Notes: generated from the sequence alone by a model not told the origin. DNA of 5,845 nt from Actinomycetes bacterium (GCA_021801615.1 JAJYXS010000010.1:1-5845), one strand, 5' to 3'; positions 1 to 5,613 are shown, numbered from the stretch's first letter. Made by a program: numbers and translations.

Positions 1-626
1 TCGACGAGACACAGCCCGACGTCATCCTTCTCGACCTGATGCTGCCGAAGGTGTCCGGGATCGACGTCTGCCGGACCATCCGCGGCCGGTCGAACGTCCC
101 GATCATCATGGTGACGGCCAAGACGGCCGAGATCGACACGGTCGTCGGGCTCGAAGTGGGTGCCGACGACTACGTCACGAAGCCCTACAGGCTCCGCGAG
201 CTCGTGGCACGCATCCGCGCGGTGCTGCGTCGAGGCGCCGGCGGGGGAGCGGCCCAGCGGGCAGGAGGCGGAGGAGAGCGCCTCCTGCCCGAGCCGCAAG
301 AGGGCTCCTGGGAGGCAGGGGACGTCCGCGTGGACCTGGCGACGCGACGTGTCTTCGTGAGGGGGAGCGAGGTCTACCTGCGCCGCAAGGAGTTCGAGCT
401 GCTCTCGCTGCTCGTGGAGAACGCAGGGCGCGTCCTCACGCGCGACGTGCTGATCGACCGCGTGTGGGGCTCGGACTACATCGGGGACACGAAGACGCTC
501 GACGTCCACGTCAAGCGGCTGCGTTCCCGCATCGAGGTGGACCCCTCCAGTCCGGTCCTCATCACGACGGTGCGTGGAGTGGGCTACCGCTTCGAAGCCT
601 CGGACGCCGCCGCCCGCGGGCGCTGA
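1..626 (+). CDS. OmpR-family response regulator, RegX3-like (5' partial)
   Basis: DNA-binding output protein of a two-component system. The window cuts off its start, and the first whole codon is at 3. Visible order: the end of the receiver strand with LLDLMLP, whose Asp (33-35) should be the phospho-acceptor; the conserved Thr in MVTAK; the Lys in VTKPY; then a long Gly/Ala/Glu linker; then a winged-helix domain with RRKEFELL, GRVLTRDVLIDRVWG, GDTKTLDVHVKRLRSRIE and the terminal TVRGVGYRFE hairpin. About 45 N-terminal residues, including the acidic pair, are missing. The wording of both domains is close to the mycobacterial RegX3 I remember, a phosphate-responsive regulator paired with SenX3, but no kinase gene is in view, so the signal is unknown. 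The linker looks about ten residues longer than in RegX3 and contains a perfect inverted repeat. The family call is firm; the RegX3 orthology is an inference. Confidence 0.93.
   Translation, partial: DETQPDVILLDLMLPKVSGIDVCRTIRGRSNVPIIMVTAKTAEIDTVVGLEVGADDYVTKPYRLRELVARIRAVLRRGAGGGAAQRAGGGGERLLPEPQEGSWEAGDVRVDLATRRVFVRGSEVYLRRKEFELLSLLVENAGRVLTRDVLIDRVWGSDYIGDTKTLDVHVKRLRSRIEVDPSSPVLITTVRGVGYRFEASDAAARGR
258..291. repeat. Perfect 13-bp inverted repeat inside the regulator's linker
   Basis: The arms at 258-270 and 279-291 are exact reverse complements (CGGGCAGGAGGCG on the left) around an 8-nt purine loop. The structure lies in frame inside the response regulator and encodes RAGGGGERLLPE, the middle of the flexible linker between receiver and DNA-binding domains. 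In mRNA it would form a very stable hairpin. It is not followed by a T-run, so an intragenic terminator is unlikely. It could be a small palindromic insertion tolerated in a linker, a structure that slows translation between domains, or chance in GC-rich DNA. Confidence 0.8.
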
Positions 627-663
627 CGTGCTCGTTCAGCCCGCCGCCGCTCCCACGCCGCCC

Positions 664-691
664 GCCTGCGCCGGCCAGGGCCGCCGCAGGC
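664..691. terminator. GC-rich hairpin between convergent regulator and serS genes
   Basis: This is an imperfect palindrome in the 74-bp gap between two convergent stop codons. The arm starting GCCTGCG at 664 pairs with the arm ending CGCAGGC at 691. Twelve of thirteen positions pair, with one mismatch, around a loop of about 4 nt. There is no T-run on either strand, so it is not a canonical intrinsic terminator. U-less hairpins at convergent 3' ends are common in high-GC actinobacteria, and its symmetry would let it serve both genes. The structure is visible; the function is inferred from position. Confidence 0.55.
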
Positions 692-700
692 CCAGGCCCG

Positions 701-2005
701 TCAGCCCGGCCGGATCGCGAGCCCCGACCCGAGCCACGGGGAGAGCACGCCGGGCAGCCGGACCGAGCCGTCCGGCTGCCGCCCCCACTCGACCAGGGCC
801 GCCCAGATGCGCGGCCAGGCGAGAGCGGACCCGTTCAGGGTGTGGACGAGCGCGGGTGGGCCGCCGTCCGCGGGCCGGAAGCGGACGTCGGCCCGTCGGG
901 CCTGGTAGTCGCCGAACCAGCTGACCGAGGAGACTTCGAGCCACTGGTCCGAGCCCGGCGCGTACACCTCGAGGTCGAAGGTGCGTGCCGAGGAGGTACC
1001 GAGGTCCCCTGCGCACAGGTCCACGACCCGGTACGGCAGGTCGAGCTCGCGCAGGAGCGCTTCAGCTCTCGAGAGGATGTCCAAGTGCACCGCCGGCGCC
1101 TGCGCGGGCGTCGCGTACGCGAACAGCTCGACCTTCTCGAACTCGTGGACCCGCAACAGGCCTCTGGTCTCGCGACCTGCGGCGCCCGCCTCCCTGCGGA
1201 AGCACTGGGTCACCGCGGTGAGGCGCACCGGGAGGTCCGCCTCCTCGAGGATCTCGCCGCGGCGCATCGACGTGAGCGGGACCTCCGCGGTGGGGATCGC
1301 CCAGAGGTCGTCGCGTTCGATGTGGTACGCCTCGTCGGCGAACTTGGGGAGGTGGCCCGTCGAGACCATCGTGTCGGTGAGCACCAGCGTCGGGGGCCGG
1401 ATCTCCTCGTACGCGTCGGCGTGGCGTGTGAGCGCCCAGGACGTGAGCGCTCGCAGGAGCCGCGCCCCTTCCCCTCGGTAGAGGGGGAACATCGACCCGG
1501 CGAGCCGCGCGCCGCTCGGCATGTCGAGGATGCGCAGGGAGCTGCCGACCTCCCAGTGCGGGACGCGCTGGTGGTCTGAGGGCACCGGCTCGGGGGCGCC
1601 CTCGTCCTGCCCTGGCCACCAGCGACGGAGCACCACGTTGTCCTCGGGCCCGCGGCCGTCCGGTGCGTCGTCCGAGGGCAGGTTCGGCGTGTAGAGCACC
1701 AGGGTGCGCAGGTCGGCGGCAAGGCGATCGGTCTCTCGAGCCGCGGCCTTCAGCTCCTCGCCGACGCGGCGGCTCTCGTCGGCGAGCACTGCCGCCCTCG
1801 CCGTGTCAGAAGACCGCTTCGCGTCCCTGACCTCGCGCGAGAGGGCTTTCACTCGCGCCCGCAGCACCTCCTGGCGGGCGAGCGCCGCGCGATGGTCACC
1901 ATCGAGCCTCGCGATGGCGTCGACGTCCTCCGGGGGGACCCCACGGCGAGCGAGCGCGGCCTTCACGCGCGCTGGGTCCTCGCGGACGAGCCGGATGTCG
2001 ATCAT
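701..2005 (-). CDS. serS: Seryl-tRNA synthetase (class II)
   Basis: Charges tRNA-Ser (and tRNA-Sec where present) with serine in the cytoplasm. The 434 residues match the usual length of about 420-430. Residues 1-30 give the typical MIDIRLVREDP opening. Residues 31-105 are charged and helical, the long antiparallel coiled-coil arm that grips the tRNA-Ser variable arm. The TPNLPSDDAP linker (106-114) precedes the catalytic core: motif 1 around 178-204, the serine-binding TAE loop at 239-241, motif 2 (FRRE 269-272 to HEFEKVE 287-293) and motif 3 (HTLNGSALAWPR 388-399 with its ATP-binding Arg399). Some core segments are unusual: SSVSWFGDYQARR replaces the common SSCSN..DFQARR, and ALAWPR replaces GLAVGR. 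The ATG at 2003-2005 starts the conserved N-terminus, has no clear Shine-Dalgarno, and lies 10 nt after a TANNNT element. It is divergent from the ABC operon and convergent with the regulator. Confidence 0.98.
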   Translation of the reverse strand: MIDIRLVREDPARVKAALARRGVPPEDVDAIARLDGDHRAALARQEVLRARVKALSREVRDAKRSSDTARAAVLADESRRVGEELKAAARETDRLAADLRTLVLYTPNLPSDDAPDGRGPEDNVVLRRWWPGQDEGAPEPVPSDHQRVPHWEVGSSLRILDMPSGARLAGSMFPLYRGEGARLLRALTSWALTRHADAYEEIRPPTLVLTDTMVSTGHLPKFADEAYHIERDDLWAIPTAEVPLTSMRRGEILEEADLPVRLTAVTQCFRREAGAAGRETRGLLRVHEFEKVELFAYATPAQAPAVHLDILSRAEALLRELDLPYRVVDLCAGDLGTSSARTFDLEVYAPGSDQWLEVSSVSWFGDYQARRADVRFRPADGGPPALVHTLNGSALAWPRIWAALVEWGRQPDGSVRLPGVLSPWLGSGLAIRPG

Positions 2006-2015
2006 TTGCCCGCCG

Positions 2016-2021
2016 ACAGTA
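2016..2021 (-). promoter_or_regulatory. Putative -10 element of serS
   Basis: On the minus strand the hexamer is TACTGT, matching TANNNT, with 10 nt between it and the serS ATG. Transcription would start at or within a few bases of the start codon, giving a leaderless or near-leaderless mRNA. No convincing -35 is visible at 16-18 bp spacing; that region lies in the first codons of the divergent ABC gene. Its first two bases on this strand (plus-strand 2020-2021) are shared with the opposing -10. Confidence 0.55.
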
Positions 2022-2025
2022 GCGT
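2020..2025 (+). promoter_or_regulatory. Putative -10 element of the ABC exporter operon
   Basis: The hexamer TAGCGT lies 9 nt before the ATG at 2035, with no Shine-Dalgarno between them, so a leaderless transcript is expected. The same hexamer, with the same flanking G on each side, precedes the tRNA-Glu gene at 5635-5640. The -35 region would fall inside the first codons of serS; TCGATC at 1998-2003 is only a weak match. Because the whole gap is 29 bp, any promoter for this gene must be here or inside serS. Confidence 0.55.
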
Positions 2026-2034
2026 GGCCGTGTC

Positions 2035-3075
2035 ATGTCGGCCGACGGGATCAGCGGCTTCGACGGGCGCGGAGCGCCCGTCGTGCAATGCCAGGACCTC
2101 GTGGTCCGCTACGGCCCACGCACCGCGGTCGACCACGTCTCTTTCACGGCGGCCCGCGGCGAGGTGCTGTGCATCCTCGGTCCGAACGGCGCCGGCAAGA
2201 CCTCCACCGTCGAGTGCCTCGAGGGGTACCGCCGCCCAGCATCGGGGATGGTGCGGGTCCTCGGCCTCGACCCCGTCCGAGAGCACCGCTCGCTCGTCGC
2301 GCGCATCGGGGTGATGCTGCAGCGCGGTGGCGTCTACCCCATGCTCCCCCCCGCGCGTGCGCTGCGCCTCTTCGCGTCGTACTACGCGGACCCAGAGGAC
2401 CCCGAGGAGCTCTTGGAGCTCGTCAGGCTGCGGCCGGTCGCTCGCACCCCTTGGCGCCACCTCTCCGGGGGGGAGCAGGCGCGGCTGTCCCTCGCGCTGG
2501 CCCTCGTGGGTCGCCCCGAGGTGCTGCTCCTCGACGAGCCGACGGCTGGAGTCGACCCCGAGGGGCGCCTCGCGGTGCGCGAGGTGGTCCGCGCCGCTCG
2601 CGAGCGGGGCGCCTGCGTCCTCCTCACGACTCACGAGCTCACGGAGGCCGAGCGCGTCGCGGACCGCGTGCTCGTTCTCTCCGGGGGCGCCGTCGCGGCC
2701 CTGGGGACGCCGGCGTCGCTCACGGCCGGGCCGGTCGCAGAGGAAGCCGTGGAGGTGGCCTTCGGGGGGCCGCCAGGCCTGGACCTCAGGGAGCTCGAGC
2801 TCGCGATCGGCGGCGGCACGACGGTGACCGAGGAGGAGCCGGGTCGCTATCGCGTGAGGATCGCCCTTGGGGTCGCGACCGCGTCGGGCAGCGTCGCATC
2901 GGCGGGCGGTCATGGCCTCGCCCCCGGCGCGCTCGCCGCCTCGGTCGCGACGTGGCTCGCGCAACGCGGCATCGCCTTCAGCGAGCTGCGCATCGGGCGC
3001 TCCCTCGAGGAGGCGTACCTCGAGGTGCTGCGCGCGCACGGCGCGCCGGGCGACGCCGAGGGTTCGGACCGGTGA
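2035..3075 (+). CDS. ABC exporter ATP-binding subunit (ABC-2/DrrA-like)
   Basis: Cytoplasmic ATPase that powers the ABC-2 permease encoded next to it. All nucleotide-binding motifs are intact: Walker A GPNGAGKTS (49-57), Q-loop Gln96 in MLQRGG, signature LSGGE (143-147), Walker B LLLDE (164-168), D-loop AGVDP, and switch His200 in TTHEL. Residues 235-335 form a C-terminal extension ending in RSLEEAYLEVL, the usual closing motif of DrrA/CcmA-type exporter ATPases. At 346 residues it is somewhat longer than the typical 300-320. The ATG at 2035 lies just after a -10-like hexamer and begins about 15 residues before the first strand. Its stop overlaps the permease start, so the two are co-translated. 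The substrate cannot be read from the sequence. In other actinobacteria, as I recall, a similar pair sits next to heme A synthase, which hints at a heme- or oxidase-related role rather than drug export. Confidence 0.93.
   Translation: MSADGISGFDGRGAPVVQCQDLVVRYGPRTAVDHVSFTAARGEVLCILGPNGAGKTSTVECLEGYRRPASGMVRVLGLDPVREHRSLVARIGVMLQRGGVYPMLPPARALRLFASYYADPEDPEELLELVRLRPVARTPWRHLSGGEQARLSLALALVGRPEVLLLDEPTAGVDPEGRLAVREVVRAARERGACVLLTTHELTEAERVADRVLVLSGGAVAALGTPASLTAGPVAEEAVEVAFGGPPGLDLRELELAIGGGTTVTEEEPGRYRVRIALGVATASGSVASAGGHGLAPGALAASVATWLAQRGIAFSELRIGRSLEEAYLEVLRAHGAPGDAEGSDR
3058..3074 (+). promoter_or_regulatory. Ribosome binding site and GTG start of the permease
   Basis: GAGGG at 3058-3062 is followed by a 9-nt spacer and then GTG at 3072-3074. 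The GTG overlaps the TGA stop of the ATPase in the arrangement GTGA. This is the one start in the window with a recognisable Shine-Dalgarno, as expected for an internal operon gene. It settles the permease start at this GTG rather than at the ATG at 3120. Confidence 0.7.
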
Positions 3076-3818
3076 ACGGGCTCCGGCCGCTCACCGCCCA
3101 GGTCGGCGCGGAGACGTACATGACGCTGCGGCGCGGCGAGACGCTGCTCCTCACCGTCGGGATCCCAGTCGCCTTCCTCGTCTTCTTCTCGACGTCGCGC
3201 GTCGTGCCCACGGGTCCTGGGCCCGCGGTCTCCTTCTTCGTGCCCGGCATCCTCGCGCTGGCGGTGATGTCCACGGCGATGGTGTCGCTCGGCATCTCGA
3301 CGGGCTTCGAGCGCGGTTACGGCGTCCTGAAACGGCTCGGCTCGACGCCGCTCGGGCGGCCCCGCCTCCTCGGCGCGAAGGTGACGACCGTCTTCTTCGT
3401 GGAGGTGCTCCAAGCTGCAGTGCTCGTCCCCGTCGGCTACGCGCTCGGCTGGCAGCCGGGGCACGGCCACGTAGCCGCAGCGGCCTTCGACGCGCTCGCC
3501 GCCGCGCTGCTGGCGACCCTCGCCTTCGGCGGCGTCGGGCTCCTCCTCGCAGGAGTGCTCCGCGCGGAGGTCAACCTCGCGGCGGCGAACGGCCTCTACC
3601 TCGTCCTGTTGCTCCTCGGAGGGATGATCGTGCCGCTGTCGAAGCTGCCCGGAGTCCTCGCGTACATCGCGCGTGCGCTCCCTGCCGCCGCGCTCTCCGA
3701 CGCGCTGCACGCGTCGCTCGGGACCGGGGACCCGGTGCCGGCCGCCGCGTGGGTGACGCTCGGCGCCTGGGCGGTCGGCGCCCCCCTCGCCGCCGCGCTC
3801 ACCTTCCGCTGGGAGTGA
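3072..3818 (+). CDS. ABC-2 type exporter permease
   Basis: Membrane subunit of the exporter, 248 residues, the normal size for DrrB/YadH-like ABC-2 permeases. Predicted membrane segments lie near residues 25-41, 54-76, 104-126, 134-162, 170-188 and 222-244, giving the usual six. The cytoplasmic loop after the second segment carries FERGYGVLKRLGSTPL (79-94), which corresponds to the coupling-helix signature E-R-x-x-G-x-L-x-R-L-x-x-T-P-L of this family. The GTG start overlaps the ATPase stop by 4 bp and has a Shine-Dalgarno, so assembly as a two-subunit complex, probably (ATPase)2(permease)2, is expected. It ends 15 bp from the end of the convergent redoxin gene, with no strong terminator between. 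The substrate is unknown; linkage to ctaA is the only clue. Confidence 0.92.
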   Translation: MNGLRPLTAQVGAETYMTLRRGETLLLTVGIPVAFLVFFSTSRVVPTGPGPAVSFFVPGILALAVMSTAMVSLGISTGFERGYGVLKRLGSTPLGRPRLLGAKVTTVFFVEVLQAAVLVPVGYALGWQPGHGHVAAAAFDALAAALLATLAFGGVGLLLAGVLRAEVNLAAANGLYLVLLLLGGMIVPLSKLPGVLAYIARALPAAALSDALHASLGTGDPVPAAAWVTLGAWAVGAPLAAALTFRWE

Positions 3819-3833
3819 CCGTCCGGGCCGGGC

Positions 3834-4439
3834 TCAGGCGGTGCCGGCCAGCCTGCGCTCCCAGGAGACGAACCCCTTCTCCGACAGGGGCCCGTAGTGG
3901 ATCCCGGCGATGGTGCCGTTCCCTTCGACGAACACCGACTCGGGGAGACCTGCGAAGCCGAAAAGGCCCTCGGTGACTGTGAAGTCCACATCGGCGCCCA
4001 CGGGGAACGTCACGCCGCTCGATCGCACGAAGGCGAGGGCGCTCGAGGTGGGGTCGTTGGCGTCGACGCCGATGACTGCGACCTCGGCCAACCGGCTGTG
4101 GAGCTGCTGCTCGTGCCGGTAGGTGCCCGCGAGAAGCGGGACCTCCTTGCGGCACGGCGAGCACCAGCTCGCGAAGAACAGCAGGATCGCCGGCCTGCCG
4201 GCCGCGCCACCGTCCTCGGGAACCCCGACCTTCCCGCCAGCTCCGAGCGCAGGAAGGGAGAAGTGGGGCACCGGCCTCCCGGCGCCAAGGCGGGTTGTCC
4301 CGCTGCCGGTCGTCGTGCCGAGAGCGTAGAGGACCACGGCCAAGATGGCGGCGATCACGACCCCGACCAGGAGGAAGATGGGTCGGGGTCGCCGCCGAAC
4401 CGGACCCTCCCCGTCGACCTGGTCGGAAATGGTGGACAT
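3834..4439 (-). CDS. Membrane-anchored TlpA/ResA-like thiol-disulfide oxidoreductase
   Basis: Thioredoxin-fold protein of 201 residues held at the outer face of the membrane. Residues 1-19 are polar and Arg-rich near the membrane, 20-40 are one hydrophobic helix (signal anchor, no lipobox Cys), 41-55 a Gly/Thr tether, and 56-200 the redoxin domain. The active site is WCSPC (Cys93, Cys96) after the strand AILLFFAS. The cis-Pro loop is GLPESVF (Pro166), and EGNGTIAGIHYG is the usual following hairpin. Proteins of this group keep cysteines of cytochrome c, CuA or heme-pathway proteins reduced. The gene is divergent from ctaA across 136 bp and convergent with the ABC permease, so oxidase or heme maturation is a likely setting. 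The frame stays open upstream through antisense ctaA. I chose the ATG at 4437-4439 because it gives a short N-tail before the anchor and lies 10 nt after a TANNNT element. The exact substrate is not determinable. Confidence 0.92.
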   Translation of the reverse strand: MSTISDQVDGEGPVRRRPRPIFLLVGVVIAAILAVVLYALGTTTGSGTTRLGAGRPVPHFSLPALGAGGKVGVPEDGGAAGRPAILLFFASWCSPCRKEVPLLAGTYRHEQQLHSRLAEVAVIGVDANDPTSSALAFVRSSGVTFPVGADVDFTVTEGLFGFAGLPESVFVEGNGTIAGIHYGPLSEKGFVSWERRLAGTA

Positions 4440-4443
4440 CGGC

Positions 4444-4453
4444 GTCTCGAGAC
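4444..4453. repeat. 10-bp palindrome over the redoxin -10 region
   Basis: GTCTCGAGAC is a perfect palindrome that overlaps the proposed redoxin -10 by four bases and lies just before its start codon. A repressor bound here would block that promoter. A palindrome this short is not rare in GC-rich DNA, so the operator role is only a suggestion. Confidence 0.3.
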
Positions 4454-4455
4454 TA
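4450..4455 (-). promoter_or_regulatory. Putative -10 element of the redoxin gene
   Basis: The minus-strand hexamer TAGTCT lies 10 nt before the ATG, the same geometry as at serS. There is no Shine-Dalgarno in the intervening bases, so a leaderless mRNA is predicted. No clear -35 is visible upstream on this strand. Confidence 0.5.
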
Positions 4456-4503
4456 CGACCCGTGCCGCACGGCGTGGGCGCGCCGCCTCCCCTCGCTGCC
4501 CTT

Positions 4504-4523
4504 ACCTTCCACGACCTTCCACG
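4504..4523. repeat. Tandem 10-bp direct repeat in the redoxin/ctaA control region
   Basis: The unit ACCTTCCACG occurs twice, back to back and without mismatch, near the middle of the 136-bp divergent gap. A 10-bp period places both copies on the same face of the helix, as in binding sites for dimeric direct-repeat regulators. It lies about 50-70 bp upstream of the predicted ctaA start and about 60-80 bp upstream of the redoxin start, so it could activate both. The repeat is directly visible; the regulatory role is inferred. Confidence 0.55.
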
Positions 4524-4538
4524 CTCGCCTCGCACGCC

Positions 4539-4567
4539 CTGAGCGCCCGGAGGGCCGCCGCTACGAT
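4539..4567 (+). promoter_or_regulatory. Putative ctaA promoter
   Basis: A weak -35 (CTGAGC, 4539-4544) and a -10 (TACGAT, 4562-4567) are separated by 17 bp. The -10 ends 8 nt before the GTG at 4576, with no Shine-Dalgarno, so transcription should begin at or next to the start codon. The -35 matches TTGACA at only three positions; the -10 is the stronger evidence. Confidence 0.55.
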
Positions 4568-4575
4568 CGTTCGAC

Positions 4576-5613
4576 GTGCGCTCGCCCGTCGCCGCCGTCG
4601 CAACCCGCGTGCGCCGGCTGCTGGCCGCACCCACGACCGTCCGGCGCCTCTGCATCGCCACCCTCGTCTGCGTCGCGGCGATCGTGCTCACCGGTGCCGC
4701 GGTCCGCCTCACCGGCTCGGGGCTCGGGTGCTCGGACTGGCCGACCTGCTCTGTGGGCCACCTCACGCCGCCGCTCCGGTACCACTCCTTGATCGAGTTC
4801 GGCAATCGCATGGTCACGGTCGTGCTCGTCGTGATCATCGGCGCGACGTTCCTCGCGACGCTCCTGCGGCGGCCGTTCCGGCGCGACCTCGTCTGGCTCG
4901 CCGGAGGGCTCGTCGCCGGCGTGCTCGCCGAGGCGGTCATCGGCGGTCTCGTCGTGTACTCGAAGCTGAACCCCTACCTCGTGCTGGTGCACTTCCTGAC
5001 GACGCTCCTGCTGCTCGCCGTCGCGGTGGTGCTGGTGCACCGGGTGAACCGCGACTACTCGGTGCCGGGTCGGCTCCTCGTGCCGCGCCCGGTGCTCCTC
5101 TTGTCGCGCGGCCTCGTCGTGCTCGTCGCCGTGGTCTTCACCGCGGGTGCCGCGACCACGGGCACCGCTCCCGACGGGGGCAGTGCCCAGGGCCAGATCA
5201 TCAAGCGGATCCCGGTGCCGCTCCACGACATGGCGGAGGCCCACGCCACGATCGCGCTCTTCCTCGTGGGGGTCGTCGTTTCCCTGGCGGTCATGCTGCA
5301 CGCCCTCGACGTGCCGGAGCGCATCAGGAAAGCCGCGCGCGTGCTCGTCGCCGTGCTGGTGGTCCAGGCCGTGGTGGGCTACGCCCAGTACTTCACCCAC
5401 CTCCCCGCGGCGCTCGTCGAGCTCCACGAGCTGGGTGCGACGGTGCTCACGATCGGCGTCGTCCAGTACTTCCTCGCGCTCACGCACCACGCGCCCGAGC
5501 GGGCGGTCGCGCGCGTCCGAGCGGCCACCCGCCTCGCCGGCGCAATCGGCGCCGGAGCGGCTGCGAAAGCGTCCGCGGCCGAGCCCGAGCGCGCGGCGCG
5601 CGCCCGCCCCTGA
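4576..5613 (+). CDS. ctaA: Heme A synthase (CtaA/COX15)
   Basis: Integral membrane enzyme that oxidises the C8 methyl of heme O to a formyl group, giving heme A for aa3-type cytochrome c oxidase. Its 345 residues and about eight membrane helices (near 25-42, 79-97, 105-127, 134-155, 173-193, 224-243, 254-273, 283-303) fit the COX15 fold of two four-helix halves. After helix 1 comes TGSGLGCSDWPTC, with the Cys52/Cys58 pair of the first external loop that cysteine-bearing CtaA proteins use. His139 (helix 4), His223 (helix 6, EAHATIA) and His284 (helix 8, ELHELGAT) sit where heme ligands are expected. The fourth position, normally His in the ExxHR motif after the Cys loop, is Asn77 in IEFGNR; Glu74 and Arg78 are kept. 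About 40 Ala/Arg-rich residues trail helix 8. The GTG start follows a -10 element. No ctaB (heme O synthase) is in view. Confidence 0.95.
   Translation: MRSPVAAVATRVRRLLAAPTTVRRLCIATLVCVAAIVLTGAAVRLTGSGLGCSDWPTCSVGHLTPPLRYHSLIEFGNRMVTVVLVVIIGATFLATLLRRPFRRDLVWLAGGLVAGVLAEAVIGGLVVYSKLNPYLVLVHFLTTLLLLAVAVVLVHRVNRDYSVPGRLLVPRPVLLLSRGLVVLVAVVFTAGAATTGTAPDGGSAQGQIIKRIPVPLHDMAEAHATIALFLVGVVVSLAVMLHALDVPERIRKAARVLVAVLVVQAVVGYAQYFTHLPAALVELHELGATVLTIGVVQYFLALTHHAPERAVARVRAATRLAGAIGAGAAAKASAAEPERAARARP

Noticed and set aside
464..1579. A plus-strand open frame of 371 codons crossing the end of the regulator and antisense serS.
   Set aside because: It overlaps two well-supported genes and has no domain-like sequence or plausible start signal.
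2002..3039. A minus-strand open frame of 345 codons antisense to the ABC ATPase.
   Set aside because: It mirrors the codon structure of the ATPase and is rich in Arg, Glu and His with no recognisable fold.
1704..3818. A plus-strand frame open for 704 codons that could suggest a large fusion protein ending in the permease.
   Set aside because: Its first part is antisense to serS and then out of frame with the ABC ATPase, giving Arg/Pro/Ala-rich nonsense. Only the last 248 codons are a recognisable protein, with their own Shine-Dalgarno and GTG.
3826..3849. A 6-bp inverted repeat (GGCCGG and CCGGCC) around the convergent ends of permease and redoxin.
   Set aside because: The stem is short, the loop is 12 nt and there is no T-run. 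Such repeats are frequent in GC-rich DNA, so I do not call a terminator.
4440..4940. Upstream extension of the redoxin frame, which stays open to an ATG at 4940.
   Set aside because: The extra 167 residues are antisense to ctaA and lack domain character. The ATG at 4439 gives a standard signal-anchor redoxin.
5537..5555. A 7-bp hairpin with a 5-nt loop inside the 3' end of ctaA.
   Set aside because: It lies within the Ala-rich tail codons about 60 bp before the stop and has no terminator features.
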